From the NCBI GenBank assembly GCA_003451585.1, contig DMEU01000021.1:1-36564 (forward strand): a stretch of 36,564 bases of DNA, written 5' to 3'. Source of the DNA: Candidatus Omnitrophota bacterium (lineage in GTDB: Bacteria; Omnitrophota; Gorgyraeia; Velamenicoccales; Velamenicoccaceae). The number at the start of each line of letters is the position of its first letter. Positions within the stretch are counted from its first letter, which is position 1. This document shows positions 23,903 through 34,000 of this stretch, piece by piece. A model generated the notes under the pieces. The model worked only from the letters and a program-made list of their open reading frames with translations. It did no database searches and was not told where the DNA came from. A program made the position numbers and the translations under genes.

Positions 23903-24703
23903 TTACTTGTAGAATATTCTCTTAAGGAAAGTTTCCATCGCCTCCCAAGAACGCGCATCCGCTTCCCTGTTATACGCTGATCCCTTGGAAGGGTCATCTC
24001 CAGACTCAGGATTGGTAAAACTATGCACGGCATTGCCGTATATATTCATCTCCCAATCTGCCTTAGCGCGGCGCATTTCATCTTCAAAGGCCACGATCTG
24101 TTCTTGAGTGATATGCGGGTCGTCTGCGCCGTGTAAGACCAGGACCCCGGCATTTATATTCTGTGTTTCATCCGGATGAGGTGTATCAAGATTTCCGTGG
24201 AAGCTCACCGCTCCTTTCAGGCCCTCCTCGCTGCGCGCCATCTCGAGAGCTACTCCCCCGCCGAAACAATAACCGATCACGGCTATCCTCTCCGTATCAA
24301 CGAATGGAAATTTCTTGGCCTCTTCTAAGCCTGCCAGCGCGCGACTGCGCATTAATTGCCTGTCTTGCCGGTATATCGCGGCCTGTTTTGCCGCGTCTTC
24401 TCTATTCGCCGGCCTGACGCCTTTTCCATACATATCAATGGCAAATGCCACATACCCTAAACCGGCTATCTGCTCAGCCCGCCTCTTCACATATGGGCCG
24501 GGCCCGGTCCATTCATGCACGATCAAGACCGCGGGGGCTTTCTCTTTAAGCGTATCATCGTATGCAAGATAACCTTCGAGTATCGTATCCTCGTGCCTAT
24601 ACTCAACGATTTGGGTTTTAACTGCGGCATTGGCAGATTGTTGCGTAATGAACGGCGATAAAAACGCTAAAACAAAGAATAAAACCTTCATGGCCACCCC
24701 CAT
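23903..24703 (-). CDS. Secreted dienelactone hydrolase family protein
   Basis: A 266-residue alpha/beta hydrolase with a signal peptide (hydrophobic to about residue 20, then QQSANA before AV at about 26). Catalytic triad: Cys146 in the elbow GYCFGG, Asp194 or Asp195 (GADDPH), and His227 (AVHSF), the Cys-Asp-His pattern of dienelactone hydrolases. The natural substrate of these exported family members is usually unknown; an ester or lactone in the periplasm is likely. The start is either the ATG at 24703 or the ATG four codons later; the former has AAGGA upstream. A promoter lies at 24744-24771. It heads the operon with the acyltransferase fusion and the PAS kinase. Confidence 0.88.
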   Translation of the reverse strand: MGVAMKVLFFVLAFLSPFITQQSANAAVKTQIVEYRHEDTILEGYLAYDDTLKEKAPAVLIVHEWTGPGPYVKRRAEQIAGLGYVAFAIDMYGKGVRPANREDAAKQAAIYRQDRQLMRSRALAGLEEAKKFPFVDTERIAVIGYCFGGGVALEMARSEEGLKGAVSFHGNLDTPHPDETQNINAGVLVLHGADDPHITQEQIVAFEDEMRRAKADWEMNIYGNAVHSFTNPESGDDPSKGSAYNREADARSWEAMETFLKRIFYK

Positions 24704-24743
24704 CTTTCCTTCTTAAAGATAATTTCCTGAGTACTACATGAAT

Positions 24744-24771
24744 ATTATAACCTCTCCCGCATATTCTGCAA
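24744..24771 (-). promoter_or_regulatory. Sigma-70 promoter of the hydrolase/synthetase/kinase operon
   Basis: TTGCAG (24766-24771), 16-nt spacer and consensus TATAAT (24744-24749) on the minus strand, about 41 nt before the hydrolase ATG. Confidence 0.7.
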
Positions 24772-24815
24772 ATGAGGGAATCTCCTTATTTTTGACTTTT
24801 TTCCACCTCGTATCG

Positions 24816-24850
24816 TCAAAAAAAACGCCGCGTGGTTCGCGGCGTTTTGA
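24816..24850. terminator. Bidirectional terminator after the zinc-ribbon gene
   Basis: CGCCGCG and CGCGGCG pair around a 5-nt loop, extended by A/T pairs. The minus strand ends in a run of eight T, the plus strand in four. It closes the small zinc-ribbon operon. Confidence 0.85.
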
Positions 24851-24881
24851 CTATATTTTATATCAGGCTACGAATAAACGG

Positions 24882-25046
24882 TCAACGGCCGCTATCCTTG
24901 CGTTTTGAATAACACTCTTTGCAAAATATCGGACGGTCTCCGCTGGGCTTGAAAGGAACTTCGCATTCCTTTTTGCAATCCGAGCAAACCGCTTTGTGCA
25001 TCTCGCGTGGCCGCCTGTCATATCCGCCTTGACCTTGAAAACCCAT
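24882..25046 (-). CDS. Small CxxC-x17-CxxC zinc-ribbon protein
   Basis: A 54-residue protein. It has two CxxC pairs, Cys21/Cys24 and Cys42/Cys45, separated by exactly 17 residues, the defining spacing of the CxxC-x17-CxxC domain family (TIGR04272 as I recall it), with one extra Cys28. A Gly/Gln/Arg-rich N-terminus (MGFQGQGGYDRR) precedes the domain. AGGAGG lies 7 nt before the ATG. Zinc binding is expected; the biological role is not known. A longer overlapping frame (24863-25081) is its shadow. It follows the low-complexity basic protein by about 47 nt and is followed by a strong terminator. Confidence 0.85.
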   Translation of the reverse strand: MGFQGQGGYDRRPREMHKAVCSDCKKECEVPFKPSGDRPIFCKECYSKRKDSGR

Positions 25047-25093
25047 GTTCTCTCCTCCTGTTTGCGCCTCCTTCGAGGCAACTGTTTAACTCA

Positions 25094-25477
25094 TTATCCC
25101 CTATGCTTACTTTTATGATAAAAGGGCTTCTTTTTCTGGCCAAACCCTCTGTTTTCGTCCTCGCGAGGTTTTTCAAAACGGCGCCCACGGTCAAAGCTGC
25201 GCTCTCCTGAATTATCGCGATACTCTCTTTTGCCTTGATACGGCTTATCCTGGTAGGGCTTATCCTGGTAGGGCTTATCCTGGTAAGGCTTACCCTGATA
25301 TGGCCTGCTCTGATAGGGCCTGCTCTTAAAAGGCCTCTCCTGAGACTGGCCGATCAATATATCTATTTTCTTTTCCAAAAAAGACAGCTGCTGCTGCATT
25401 CTTTTGATCAAAGCAAGCACATCCTGGTCCGCATGCTGCTGGGCCTCCGGGTTATTCTGTCTGGACTGTTCGCTCAT
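25094..25477 (-). CDS. Basic low-complexity protein with PYQ pentapeptide repeats
   Basis: A 127-residue protein. Residues 18-46 are a predicted coiled coil (DVLALIKRMQQQLSFLEKKI). Residues 53-82 are six tandem pentapeptides of the form [KR]PYQ[DGS]. The tail (83-127) is rich in R, K, G and F, with motifs such as RGRRFEKPRE, typical of disordered RNA-binding tails. I do not recognise a named family. It would probably oligomerise by the coiled coil and bind nucleic acid by the tail (inference). The ATG follows GAGAGGGTAAG. The CxxC zinc-ribbon gene is next downstream and a cold-shock gene lies upstream, supporting an RNA-related setting. Confidence 0.7.
   Translation of the reverse strand: MSEQSRQNNPEAQQHADQDVLALIKRMQQQLSFLEKKIDILIGQSQERPFKSRPYQSRPYQGKPYQDKPYQDKPYQDKPYQGKREYRDNSGERSFDRGRRFEKPREDENRGFGQKKKPFYHKSKHRG
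25232..25321 (-). repeat. 15-bp tandem repeat coding the PYQ pentapeptides
   Basis: Six in-frame 15-bp units (plus-strand consensus CTTATCCTGGTAGGG). The three central units are almost identical in DNA, so recent unit gain or loss is likely; the outer units have diverged. Confidence 0.8.
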
Positions 25478-25517
25478 CTTACCCTCTCACTCCTTGATCG
25501 CGATCGCTTTTCGATCT

Positions 25518-25667
25518 TTATAGTTTAGCAGTTTTTAAGGCTGCTTGCATACCTATTTTATCCTGATGCAGGTTACAATAACAGTCGTGGTTATATACAC
25601 TGAGGATTATCCTGCAATGCGGGAATTTACACATCCTGCCTTTACGCGAGACCTTGATCTTCTTCAT
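25518..25667 (-). CDS. Possible 49-residue zinc-finger protein
   Basis: An open frame of 49 codons begins 24 nt after the terminator of cold-shock gene 2. It has Cys13-x4-Cys18 and, after a YNHDC stretch, Cys31-x2-His34, a CxxxxC...YN...CxxH arrangement that looks like a small zinc finger, with a basic N-terminus (MKKIKVSRKGR). No convincing ribosome binding site or promoter is visible, which lowers confidence. The gap to the low-complexity protein gene is about 40 nt, so it could be the first gene of that small operon. Confidence 0.5.
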   Translation of the reverse strand: MKKIKVSRKGRMCKFPHCRIILSVYNHDCYCNLHQDKIGMQAALKTAKL

Positions 25668-25690
25668 GGGCGCATGCCGCTTTCTGCCGA

Positions 25691-25731
25691 AAAAATAGGG
25701 CTCGGCACTTATGGCACCGAGCCCTATTTTT
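25691..25731. terminator. Terminator of the second cold-shock gene
   Basis: The arms AAAAATAGGGCTCGG (25691-25705) and its complement (25717-25731) form a perfect 15-bp stem with an 11-nt loop, with T-rich ends in both directions. It lies 10 nt past the cold-shock stop codon. Confidence 0.85.
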
Positions 25732-25741
25732 GTTTTTTAGG

Positions 25742-25942
25742 TTACAACTTGACTACGTTAGTAGCCTGTTCACCCTTAGGGCCTTGCTCGATCTCAAACT
25801 CGACCTGCTGGCCTTCAGCTAAAGACTTGTATCCTTCACCCTGAATTGACGAATGATGCACAAATACATCCTTGCCATTCTCAGGTGTAATGAATCCATA
25901 ACCTTTTTGATCGCTGAACCACTTTACTGATCCTTTTGCCAT
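25742..25942 (-). CDS. Cold-shock protein, CspA family (copy 2)
   Basis: A 66-residue cold-shock domain with intact RNP1 (KGYGFI, 13-18) and RNP2 (VFVHH, 26-30). It differs from copy 1 only at scattered positions such as 5, 11, 31-32, 42 and 53. The two copies lie about 6.9 kb apart in the same orientation, each with its own promoter, long leader and terminator, so the whole transcription unit was duplicated. A strong AGGAGGT site precedes the ATG. Confidence 0.97.
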   Translation of the reverse strand: MAKGSVKWFSDQKGYGFITPENGKDVFVHHSSIQGEGYKSLAEGQQVEFEIEQGPKGEQATNVVKL

Positions 25943-26123
25943 TGTTTGCTACCTCCTTTTCCTATAGATTATAGTAAAAAACCCGCTAGAAATCCGCATC
26001 ACTTTTACCTGCTAGCGCCTCTAGACCTCTAACGGGGCAAACAATGACACCAACAAAAAAAACCGCAAGGTTAGTTATCTTCTGCCTTCGCGGTTTTAGA
26101 CTTCTAAACTTTTGTTCACTACG
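25943..26123 (-). promoter_or_regulatory. Long structured 5' leader of cold-shock gene 2
   Basis: About 181 nt, with the same order of elements as leader 1: GTTTAGAAGTCT block, terminator hairpin (26055-26097), the GTCATTGTTTGCCCCGTTAG block, a long stem in which CCCGTTAGA pairs with TCTAGCGGG, a conserved ACTATAAT and the AGGAGGT site. The stem sequences differ from leader 1 yet keep pairing (one G-U in each), and the alternative pairing of the 5' block (TAGAAGTC with GATTTCTA) is also kept. This supports the fold. Confidence 0.7.
26055..26097 (-). terminator. Intrinsic terminator inside cold-shock leader 2
   Basis: On the minus strand AAAACCGCGAAGG pairs with CCTTGCGGTTTT (one bulged base), followed by more T for a run of eight. 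It is placed as in leader 1, between promoter and coding region. Confidence 0.7.
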
Positions 26124-26129
26124 GTGTTA

Positions 26130-26157
26130 ACTATACCACACTCCCTTATCTTGTCAA
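26130..26157 (-). promoter_or_regulatory. Sigma-70 promoter of cold-shock gene 2
   Basis: Consensus TTGACA (26152-26157), 16-nt spacer and TATAGT (26130-26135) on the minus strand, the same geometry as the promoter of copy 1. Confidence 0.8.
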
Positions 26158-26169
26158 GAGAAATTATTA

Positions 26170-28005
26170 CTATTTGGGGAGAAAGGTCATGACCTTCATA
26201 AAATATAGGGGAATATCCATAAGCCGCACATAGAAATAGGTCCTGAATGAATGCTTATCCACTCCGGGTACGGATGTCCCTATATTTGAACCGATCAGAT
26301 CCTTCAAGAGGAATTCTGTCAGTGTCGGAGCATACGACATCAATTCCGCGGGTATAGCTATAACGAACCCGAACGTTGGTATAAGCGATAACAAGAGGAG
26401 CTTCTTATATTTAAGGCCCGTGAAAATCAGCACGATCAGGCACCTGATGATACCGTCTGCAAAAAGCGCTATCAAAAGATATGGGTTGAACTTATTGAAT
26501 AATAGATACAGCATCGTTATATTGGCCGCGGTCCCGATAAAAGGCGGTTTGATGATCTTGGTGATGATCCATAGCGGGCCGATCCCTAATATCTCAAGGA
26601 TGTCTTTGCCCTGCAGTTCCGCGCGTAAAATTTCCGCCTGGGCGCAAGTTATGGTCTTGCCTTCCTTTTCAGCTTCCACGATCCACTCGCCTATCTTTTC
26701 CTTCGAGACCTTCTTCCTGTAGGAAGGGTCGATATAGACCTTTACTGTAAAACGCGCGAATCTCCCGACGGCCTTGATAGCCCCCCACAGGAGGCCCGTA
26801 AAGATGTATCTTATCGCCGCCCCTATCTTGGCCGGGATTTTACGCGCGATATACAGCACAAGCCTTGTAAAAAGATAAAACCGTAGAAAAGCCAAGGTAA
26901 AAGATATACCGGTGCCTCCCAGGGCAACTCTGACGTGAGCCGCTTTTTTTGCGCTGATGGCTCCGGTATATTCAAGATTAGTCGCCATTGTGGCGGTTGT
27001 GGCTTTTATCGTATCAATATTAAAAAGATACTGGAGTATCCTGAAGGGCGAGCGAAATAAGCATGGCTCGGAATCCCGCCATTTATTCAGATAATATTCA
27101 AAACTATGGCAATTATTTACAAAACGCTTTACGCGTTCCGCGCCAAATCGGTTCGAAAGGCCCCTTGATCCGCTCGATATTTCTTCGCGATAACTGTGTA
27201 ATTTCCGAATATCGATCGCGTCCCCGAACGGCAAGAAATTCCCTGTCGCTATGCCCTTAAATAAATATTCGAATTCGAGCGGCAGAAGATATATCTGCCC
27301 GCCCAGCACGCCGGGCGTGATATCGACAAGTTTCATTTTAAAGGTGTTCTCGTCCGTTATCAGGACGTTGCCGGGCGAGTTTATATTATTGACATCGCAT
27401 TGCCTGGCAAGCCCCCAGAAGCCGAGCCTGTCCGCTATGACGGCTTTCAATCTCTTAAGATTTTCCCTTAACAGGCTCTCTTCGGGCCCCGGCCGGATGG
27501 GCCTGCCTTCCATATACTCATACGCCAGGACATAGCCACCGCTCCCCTCGTCATATGCGGTGTATTCGAGCATGGGTACCAGGCGTTCGCCTAACTCAAA
27601 CTCAGTAGCATCGGCTATGATCAGGCTCGCGTAGTGATTGGACATCGCCGCGTAGAAGTTCGTACGGTAGGAAGGAAGCGTCTGTCTAAAGAATAAGAAG
27701 ACCGCCTCCATCAGAAGCTTCCCGACTCTTTTTCGGCTGCGGACGGGCAGGATATCAGCTGTAAACTTCTCAACGGTCGCCTTACCGTTGTAAGTCGACC
27801 TATAGACCGTACTCCCCAGGCCGCTGCCCAAATACGGCCCGAGCTCTATATGTCTTTCGACTAGCTCCCCATCGCGGTTAAGGATCTTCCGGGATATCCT
27901 TCCCGGCGCGGGCTCCTTGCGCAAACCTCTCCCCATTCCTTCGGGAGACCCGATATGATCTTTTATTTCCTGTGAACGCCTGTCCATTTCCATTTTGTAG
28001 GTCAC
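26170..28005 (-). CDS. Membrane-anchored protein-kinase-like protein
   Basis: A 611-residue protein of no family I can name. Residues 55-230 resemble a kinase fold: Gly-rich loop LGSGLGSTVY (59-68), candidate ATP lysine Lys80 (VEKF), hinge-like LAYEYMEGRP (160-169), a catalytic-loop-like DVNNINSPGN (204-213) and a DFG-like DIT (228-230). The loop is unusual: aligned on SPGN, the expected catalytic Asp falls on Ile208, so Asp204 must substitute or the protein is a pseudokinase. Hydrophobic stretches at about 360-385, 400-412, 475-490, 493-527 and 536-556 imply a membrane-bound C-terminal half. The GTG start at 28005 overlaps the stop of the glucan synthase as GTGA; an ATG at 27993 is the alternative. 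Translational coupling suggests a joint function. Confidence 0.7.
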   Translation of the reverse strand: MTYKMEMDRRSQEIKDHIGSPEGMGRGLRKEPAPGRISRKILNRDGELVERHIELGPYLGSGLGSTVYRSTYNGKATVEKFTADILPVRSRKRVGKLLMEAVFLFFRQTLPSYRTNFYAAMSNHYASLIIADATEFELGERLVPMLEYTAYDEGSGGYVLAYEYMEGRPIRPGPEESLLRENLKRLKAVIADRLGFWGLARQCDVNNINSPGNVLITDENTFKMKLVDITPGVLGGQIYLLPLEFEYLFKGIATGNFLPFGDAIDIRKLHSYREEISSGSRGLSNRFGAERVKRFVNNCHSFEYYLNKWRDSEPCLFRSPFRILQYLFNIDTIKATTATMATNLEYTGAISAKKAAHVRVALGGTGISFTLAFLRFYLFTRLVLYIARKIPAKIGAAIRYIFTGLLWGAIKAVGRFARFTVKVYIDPSYRKKVSKEKIGEWIVEAEKEGKTITCAQAEILRAELQGKDILEILGIGPLWIITKIIKPPFIGTAANITMLYLLFNKFNPYLLIALFADGIIRCLIVLIFTGLKYKKLLLLSLIPTFGFVIAIPAELMSYAPTLTEFLLKDLIGSNIGTSVPGVDKHSFRTYFYVRLMDIPLYFMKVMTFLPK

Positions 28006-31000
28006 CCGATCTTCACTTCCACTGAATGCTCTACCCGATCATCTACGAGACACACAGCCATTTCCTTCTGCGCGACACCATCCACCTCAATAGACGTCAC
28101 ATGATCTGACGATCCAGAGCACACAAAAGTAATATGATAGAAGGTCTCCCGGTACCGATAATGCAGTTTCCAAGAGGACCAATTTGCGGGAAGGCACGGC
28201 TCGAAATAGATCCTGTCCACTTTCAACCGGATCCCCAACAAATACTTCACAACAAGCTGATACATCCAGGACGCGGATCCGGTATACCAAGTCCATCCAC
28301 CGCGTCCGGCAAGGCCAGGAGAGGAATAAACATCTCCGGCCATTACAAACGGCTCCACTTTGTAAACGGCGCACTTATCCGCGGTATCGCAATGATGCAC
28401 AGGGTTGATCATATCGAACAACTCCCATGCCCGCTTTTTATCCCCTAAGACCGCGAACGCGATCGCCACCCAGACCGCGGCATGCGTATATTGCCCCCCG
28501 TTCTCCCTCACGCCGGGGACATACCCCTTAATATATCCCGGATTAGGAAGGGCCTTATTAAAAGGGGGATCAAGCAATTTCACGAGCGCGTGTTTTCTAT
28601 CAACAAGCTGCCGGTCCACCTGTTCCATGGCCCTTACGGCCCTTTCCCGCCCAGCCGCGCCTGAAAGGATCGCCCAGGATTGCGGGATCGAATCGATCCG
28701 GCATTCGCTATTTAGAGAAGAACCCAGAAGATCCCCATTATCAAAATAGGCCCGGCGATACCACTCGCCATCCCAACCATGCTCTTCAATATTTTTAGAG
28801 AGTTTTCCGGCCTCCTCAACACAAAACTCCGAAAAGACCTTATCGCCGTGCTGAACGGCCAAGACAGCCATCGACTTAAGAACATCAAAAAGGAAAAAAG
28901 CAAGCCAGACGCTTTCCCCTTTTCCTTGGCGGCCAACCAGGTTCATCCCGTCATTCCAGTCCCCGCTTCCCATAAGAGGAAGGCCATGGACCCCAAACTT
29001 TAACGCCCTTTTCACACTTAAAACACAATGGTCATAAAGTGTCCCGGTATGAGCGGATATTCTCGGCACATCGTAATAAGATTCTTCTTCCTGCTTGACC
29101 AACGGCCCTTCAAGAAAACTGATCATTTCATTAAGAACCCCCGTATCCCCGATCTCTTCAACATACATACAGGTCACTAACGGAAGCCATAAATGATCAT
29201 CCGAACACTGGCTGCGGATGCCCCTGCCGGATGGCGGATGCCACCAATGCTGCACATCTCCCTCGACAAACTGGCGCGCGGCAAAAGACAGCAATTGCTC
29301 CCGGACCATTTCCGGTTTCGAATGCGTCAGGGCCATCACATCCTGGAGCTGGTCCCGAAAGCCGAAAGCCCCGCCGGATTGATAAAAACCGCTTCGCCCC
29401 ATGAGACGACAGCTTATGACCTGATATTGCAACCACCCGTTCACGAGAAAATTGATCGAGGCATCAGGCGTTTCCACATACACAACACCTAAGGCCCGTT
29501 TCCAATATTCCCACACCCTTTCAAGTTCCTGACGCGCCGCGTCACAGCCGCCGAAACGCCGGAGAAGATCCCGCGCCTCATCCGCTGTTCTGCCTGAGCC
29601 AAAAGTAAAAACAATCTCTTTCTGCTGGCCATCTTCAAGTTTAAATTTAACCTGTGTGGCAACACACGGATCAACCCCAGCGCCCACTCTTCCGGAAAGC
29701 CTGTCCCTTCGCATCACGGAAGGCGATGCCATTGTCCCATTCCTTCCGATAAATTCAATCCGGTCACCGGTCACGAATCTCGTCGGTTCACTGACATCCA
29801 GAAAAACAACCCGATCCGGAAATTCTTTATTATAAGGATTGCGCGCGAATAAAGCACCGCTTTTAGGATCGATCTCGGTCAATATATGCATGTGGTATTT
29901 ATCCCGGAGGGTTCCCATAACCAGCTCGTAATAGGTCGTCGCGGAAAGATGCCTTCGACGCCCGGAAATATTCCTGATCTTTAAAACCGAGAATTTGACG
30001 CGATCCTCCTGGGAAACGAATACCGTTAATTCCGAAACAATCCCATTTTCGGTATGTTCAAAAACACTGTATCCGAATCCATGGCGCGAGGTGTACTGGG
30101 TCTTACCCTTAGCAGGAAGCGGGGCCGGAGACCAAAATCTTCCACTCTCTTCATCGCGGATATAAAGCGCCTCCCCAGACGCGTCCGTCACAGGATCATT
30201 CTTGCAAGTCGTTAAACGAAACTCGCGCGCGTTCTCGCTCCAAGTATATGCGCTCCCGCTTTCAGAAATCACAGTGCCAAAATTCCGATTCGCCAGCACA
30301 TTGACCCAGGGAGCGGGAGTGGCCTGCAAATATGAAGTCGTAACCACATATTCCCGCCCATCCCCCGTAAACCCTCCCACGCCGTTAAAATAAACAAGAT
30401 CAGAGCGCTCCGGGAAGACTTTGATCTCTTCATCCGGATCATCTTGCCTGGTAGGAACGAATGGCGGAAAATTCACCTTGGGATGCGTCATATCGCTCAA
30501 TTGCTCCGCCAGCGTACCCCCGCGATCCGAAATAATGATCCGCGCGACTGTTTGCATAAGGATCCGATCCTCATCCGATATCTGATCGGCACGCCTTAAA
30601 AAAATACCGCCATTCTGGTCCGTTCTTTCCTTATTATTGGCAACGATCAACCCGCTGATCGTCTCGCCCAGACTATCGCGATAAATAGAACTATTTTCAT
30701 TCCATATAAGAACATCGACCGCCAGGCCTCTCATGCGCCAATAAGCGTGAGCCTGCATCATCTTCACGACCAGATCGATATTATCCTGATTTTCAATGCG
30801 GATAAGGACGATCGGCAAATCCCCTGAAATGCTATACCCCCAAAGATCTGACTGGCCCCGGTTATTCCGCCGCAAAATACTCGCGCTCGCCCGCCACGCG
30901 GGATTCGCGTACAAAAGGGCGCTTGCAAGACGGCCGTAGAGCTGAGCGTCCGCCTCCGAAGAATTGCTCTGCTGTAAAACAACCTGCCCTTGAGTCCAAG

Positions 31001-34000
31001 CCAGATTAAAAACACGATCAGCCAGATTCCGGTCCCTGTATTTTTCCATAAGCGCTTGCGCGGCTTGCCGGCTCTCGCATATCCCGGTAACATAATCAAT
31101 CACAGCCGATTCGTCCGGAGCCAGTTCAACCTGGCTGCGTATCGAAACGATCGGGTCAAGCACAGAACCTTCGCTATCCGAAAGATAACCGCGCTCCTTC
31201 ATCGCTACGGGATCCGCCACTGTATGGCCTCGTCCGATAAACTTACCGCGGTCCGTTTCATAAGAAGCACTCACTAACGCATTCCCATGGACCGCCATCA
31301 AATGCAACATCCAGGGAAACGATTCTTTGTCGGAACGCGGCCTCCGCTGACAAAGAATCGCCTGATGGGACCTGATAATTTCGGTCTGAACGAACAGATT
31401 GCTGAATATCCGGTGAGCCTGATCGCTTGCGGCATCATTTAAGACAACTTCCGCGTAACTAGTCACTTCTATAACACGCCTGTTACGAGACCTGTTAGTG
31501 ATCGTCAACCGCCGCAGTTCTATATCATCTTCCGGAGAAACGGCGATCTCGGTATGTGTCTCGATCTGATGGTCCCTGCGTTTAAACTCCACCCAAGCCT
31601 GAGAAAACAAAGCTTCATAGTTCTTAGGCTTTTTTTGTGTCGGCTGATACGCCGAAGACCAGAACTGGCCGGACTCCACATCCCGAAGATAAATAAATGT
31701 TCCATCATTGTCCAGAGCCGAATCCTCTTTCCACCGCGTCACAGCGACATTTTGCCAGCGGCTGTATCCTCCTCCGGCGTTAGTGACCATCACATGGTAG
31801 CGGCCATTGGAAAGCGGGTGGACTTCAGGCACCGGAGTTTGAGGAGTTGTAAACACCCGTAAAAGGGTTTCCTTCTCTCCGAATTTTCTAAGCATTCCGG
31901 TTACTTCAAAATCATAGAGGAACGGTTCGGCGACCGGGACCCGCTCTTGAAGAAGAAGTTCGGTCGATTTGAACATCGGTTCAGCAAGAAAACGTCTTTG
32001 CATAGGACGGTCCAAAAGCACATAAGCAAAAGATAATAAACTCATGCCCTGATGATGAGCCATGTAGGATTTGACGATCGCCCGATTTTCATCAGGAGCA
32101 AGGCGCTCGGGCGTATAATCAACCGCTTCGTAAAAGCCATAGACGCCTCCGGCTCCTTCCGCGAATAAACGCTCGAGATTCTCGCAGGCCTTCTCCGGCT
32201 CCACCATTAAGGCCAGCATCGAAGCATACGGAGCCACGACCAGATCATCAGCGAGGCCCCGTTTGAAACCCATGTCCGGGACTCCGAAAGAACGATACTG
32301 GTAGACCATGTTTGCGTCGATCTTATTGTAGCCGGACTCTGACATCCCCCAGGGAATATTGTTCTTGGCCGCATACCGGATCTGGCCGCTGACCGCTGCC
32401 TTATAGGTTTGGTCCAGTAAACTCCCTTCATAATTGGGCATCACCAAAAGAGGCATGAGGTATTCGAACATCGATCCACCCCAGGAGACCAAAACAGGAT
32501 CTCCTCCCGATTTTGCGATCATCCGGCCAAGCCTAAACCAATGATCCTGCGGCATTCTTCCCTGGGCGATCGCGACAAAACTACAAAACCTGGCTTCGGA
32601 CGCCAGAAGGTCATAACAACCTTGATCCACCTTATGTTCGCTGACATTATATCCGATAGAAAGAAGGTCGGTGCTCTTGTCATACAAAAATTCATATTCA
32701 ATGCTGGAGATCTCGTTACACCGTAACACGATATAGTCGATCGCTTTGATCCTTTCAGCGGACCGTGTCCCGGCATCCTTGATCGCGTCGCGAAGTTTTA
32801 AGAACCATTCATGTGATTCTCTTAAGACATCATCTGCAAGAGGTGTATCTGCCATGATCTTCTCGATCAAAGGAACCAGCTTCTGCTCGAGCCTGGCCAC
32901 TTCCACAAGCGTAGGGATCTCATCCAAATACCGCAGGGCCTCACGGAGCCGCGCGAGCCGCCCCTGCTGTTCTTCGTCCCCCGTATCCCACATCCCCGGC
33001 ATCTCCGGCGCGAGCAAAATCCAAGGCGCGATAAAAGACATATCTTCCAGAAAGTCGTAACACTGCCGCTCCAGGGCACGGGCCCATTTCTTACCTTGCT
33101 CATAGTTTTTCTGATCCAGCCCGGAAAAAACCTTTGAAATATCCTTTGAAAGCTGGCGCAAAAACATATAGATCTCCGAAAGACTCACGGAAGAAAAATT
33201 TATCTTTTCCTGAAATTGCCCGATCCTTTCAGAAACCTCCCGAAAGAATACGGCGGCGCTACTTTTCTGACTTTTCTCGATCTCCGCGATACTCTGCTGC
33301 ATGACCCGCAGAGTATCCGCGAGTCCGTCAAATATCTTCACGGAAACGATCTTCTGAGAATTCATTTCCGCCAGCCCCGAGCGCAAAATCATTAAATGCC
33401 CGGTCAAGTTTCCGCTGTCTACCGATGAAACATAAAGAGGATCCAGAGGCTTAAGCGTCTGCGTATCATACCAGTTATAAAAATTCCCCCTGAACCTTTC
33501 CATAAGATTTAAGGTATTGAATGTTTTTTCCGTCCTGTGAAACATCATCCCCATCGAAATATAACCAAAATCGTAAGCCGTCAAATTCGCCAAAAACGAC
33601 AGGCCGATATTCGTTGGCGAAGTCCTATGGGCCAAGACACTGACGGGTTCTTCCTGGAAATTGTCCGGAGGCAACCAATGATCCTTCTCGGTCACAAAAT
33701 TATCAAAGAACGCCCAGGTCTTACGCGCGAAGTTCCTTAAGAAAAGAACCTGTGTTTTAGAAAGCGCGATCTTCCGGGCAGGTAACGACCGGCTGATGCT
33801 ATAAGCAACCGCCGGAGAAACAAACCACAGGCCTAAAAGGATCAAAGCAAACCCATCGAAACGCGCAAACATCACTAACAAACAAATCAACAGCAGAACA
33901 GCGGCGATCGGTTCGAACAACATGTTCTTGTAGTATCCTAAAATATGATTCGCCGAGGAGGCTTCCGCTTCAAAGAAAGTCGTCCATTTCAACAAATTTC

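Noticed and set aside
24770..24810. Second terminator upstream of the hydrolase promoter (similar to text near 4951-4975)
   Set aside because: The hairpin is weak (7 bp with a G-U), and the shared T-rich text looks like low-complexity similarity.
24863..25081. A 72-codon minus-strand open frame over the zinc-ribbon gene
   Set aside because: The overlapping 54-codon frame (24882-25046) has the perfect ribosome binding site and the CxxC-x17-CxxC signature; the longer frame is its shadow.
25232..25321. CRISPR-like short direct repeats
   Set aside because: The units are contiguous 15-bp codon repeats in frame within a protein, with no spacers and no cas genes.
29197..29436. Extra open frames on both strands inside the glucan synthase gene (for example 28712-28936, 34779-35177)
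   Set aside because: All lie within conserved synthase domains, lack ribosome binding sites and have no recognisable motifs.
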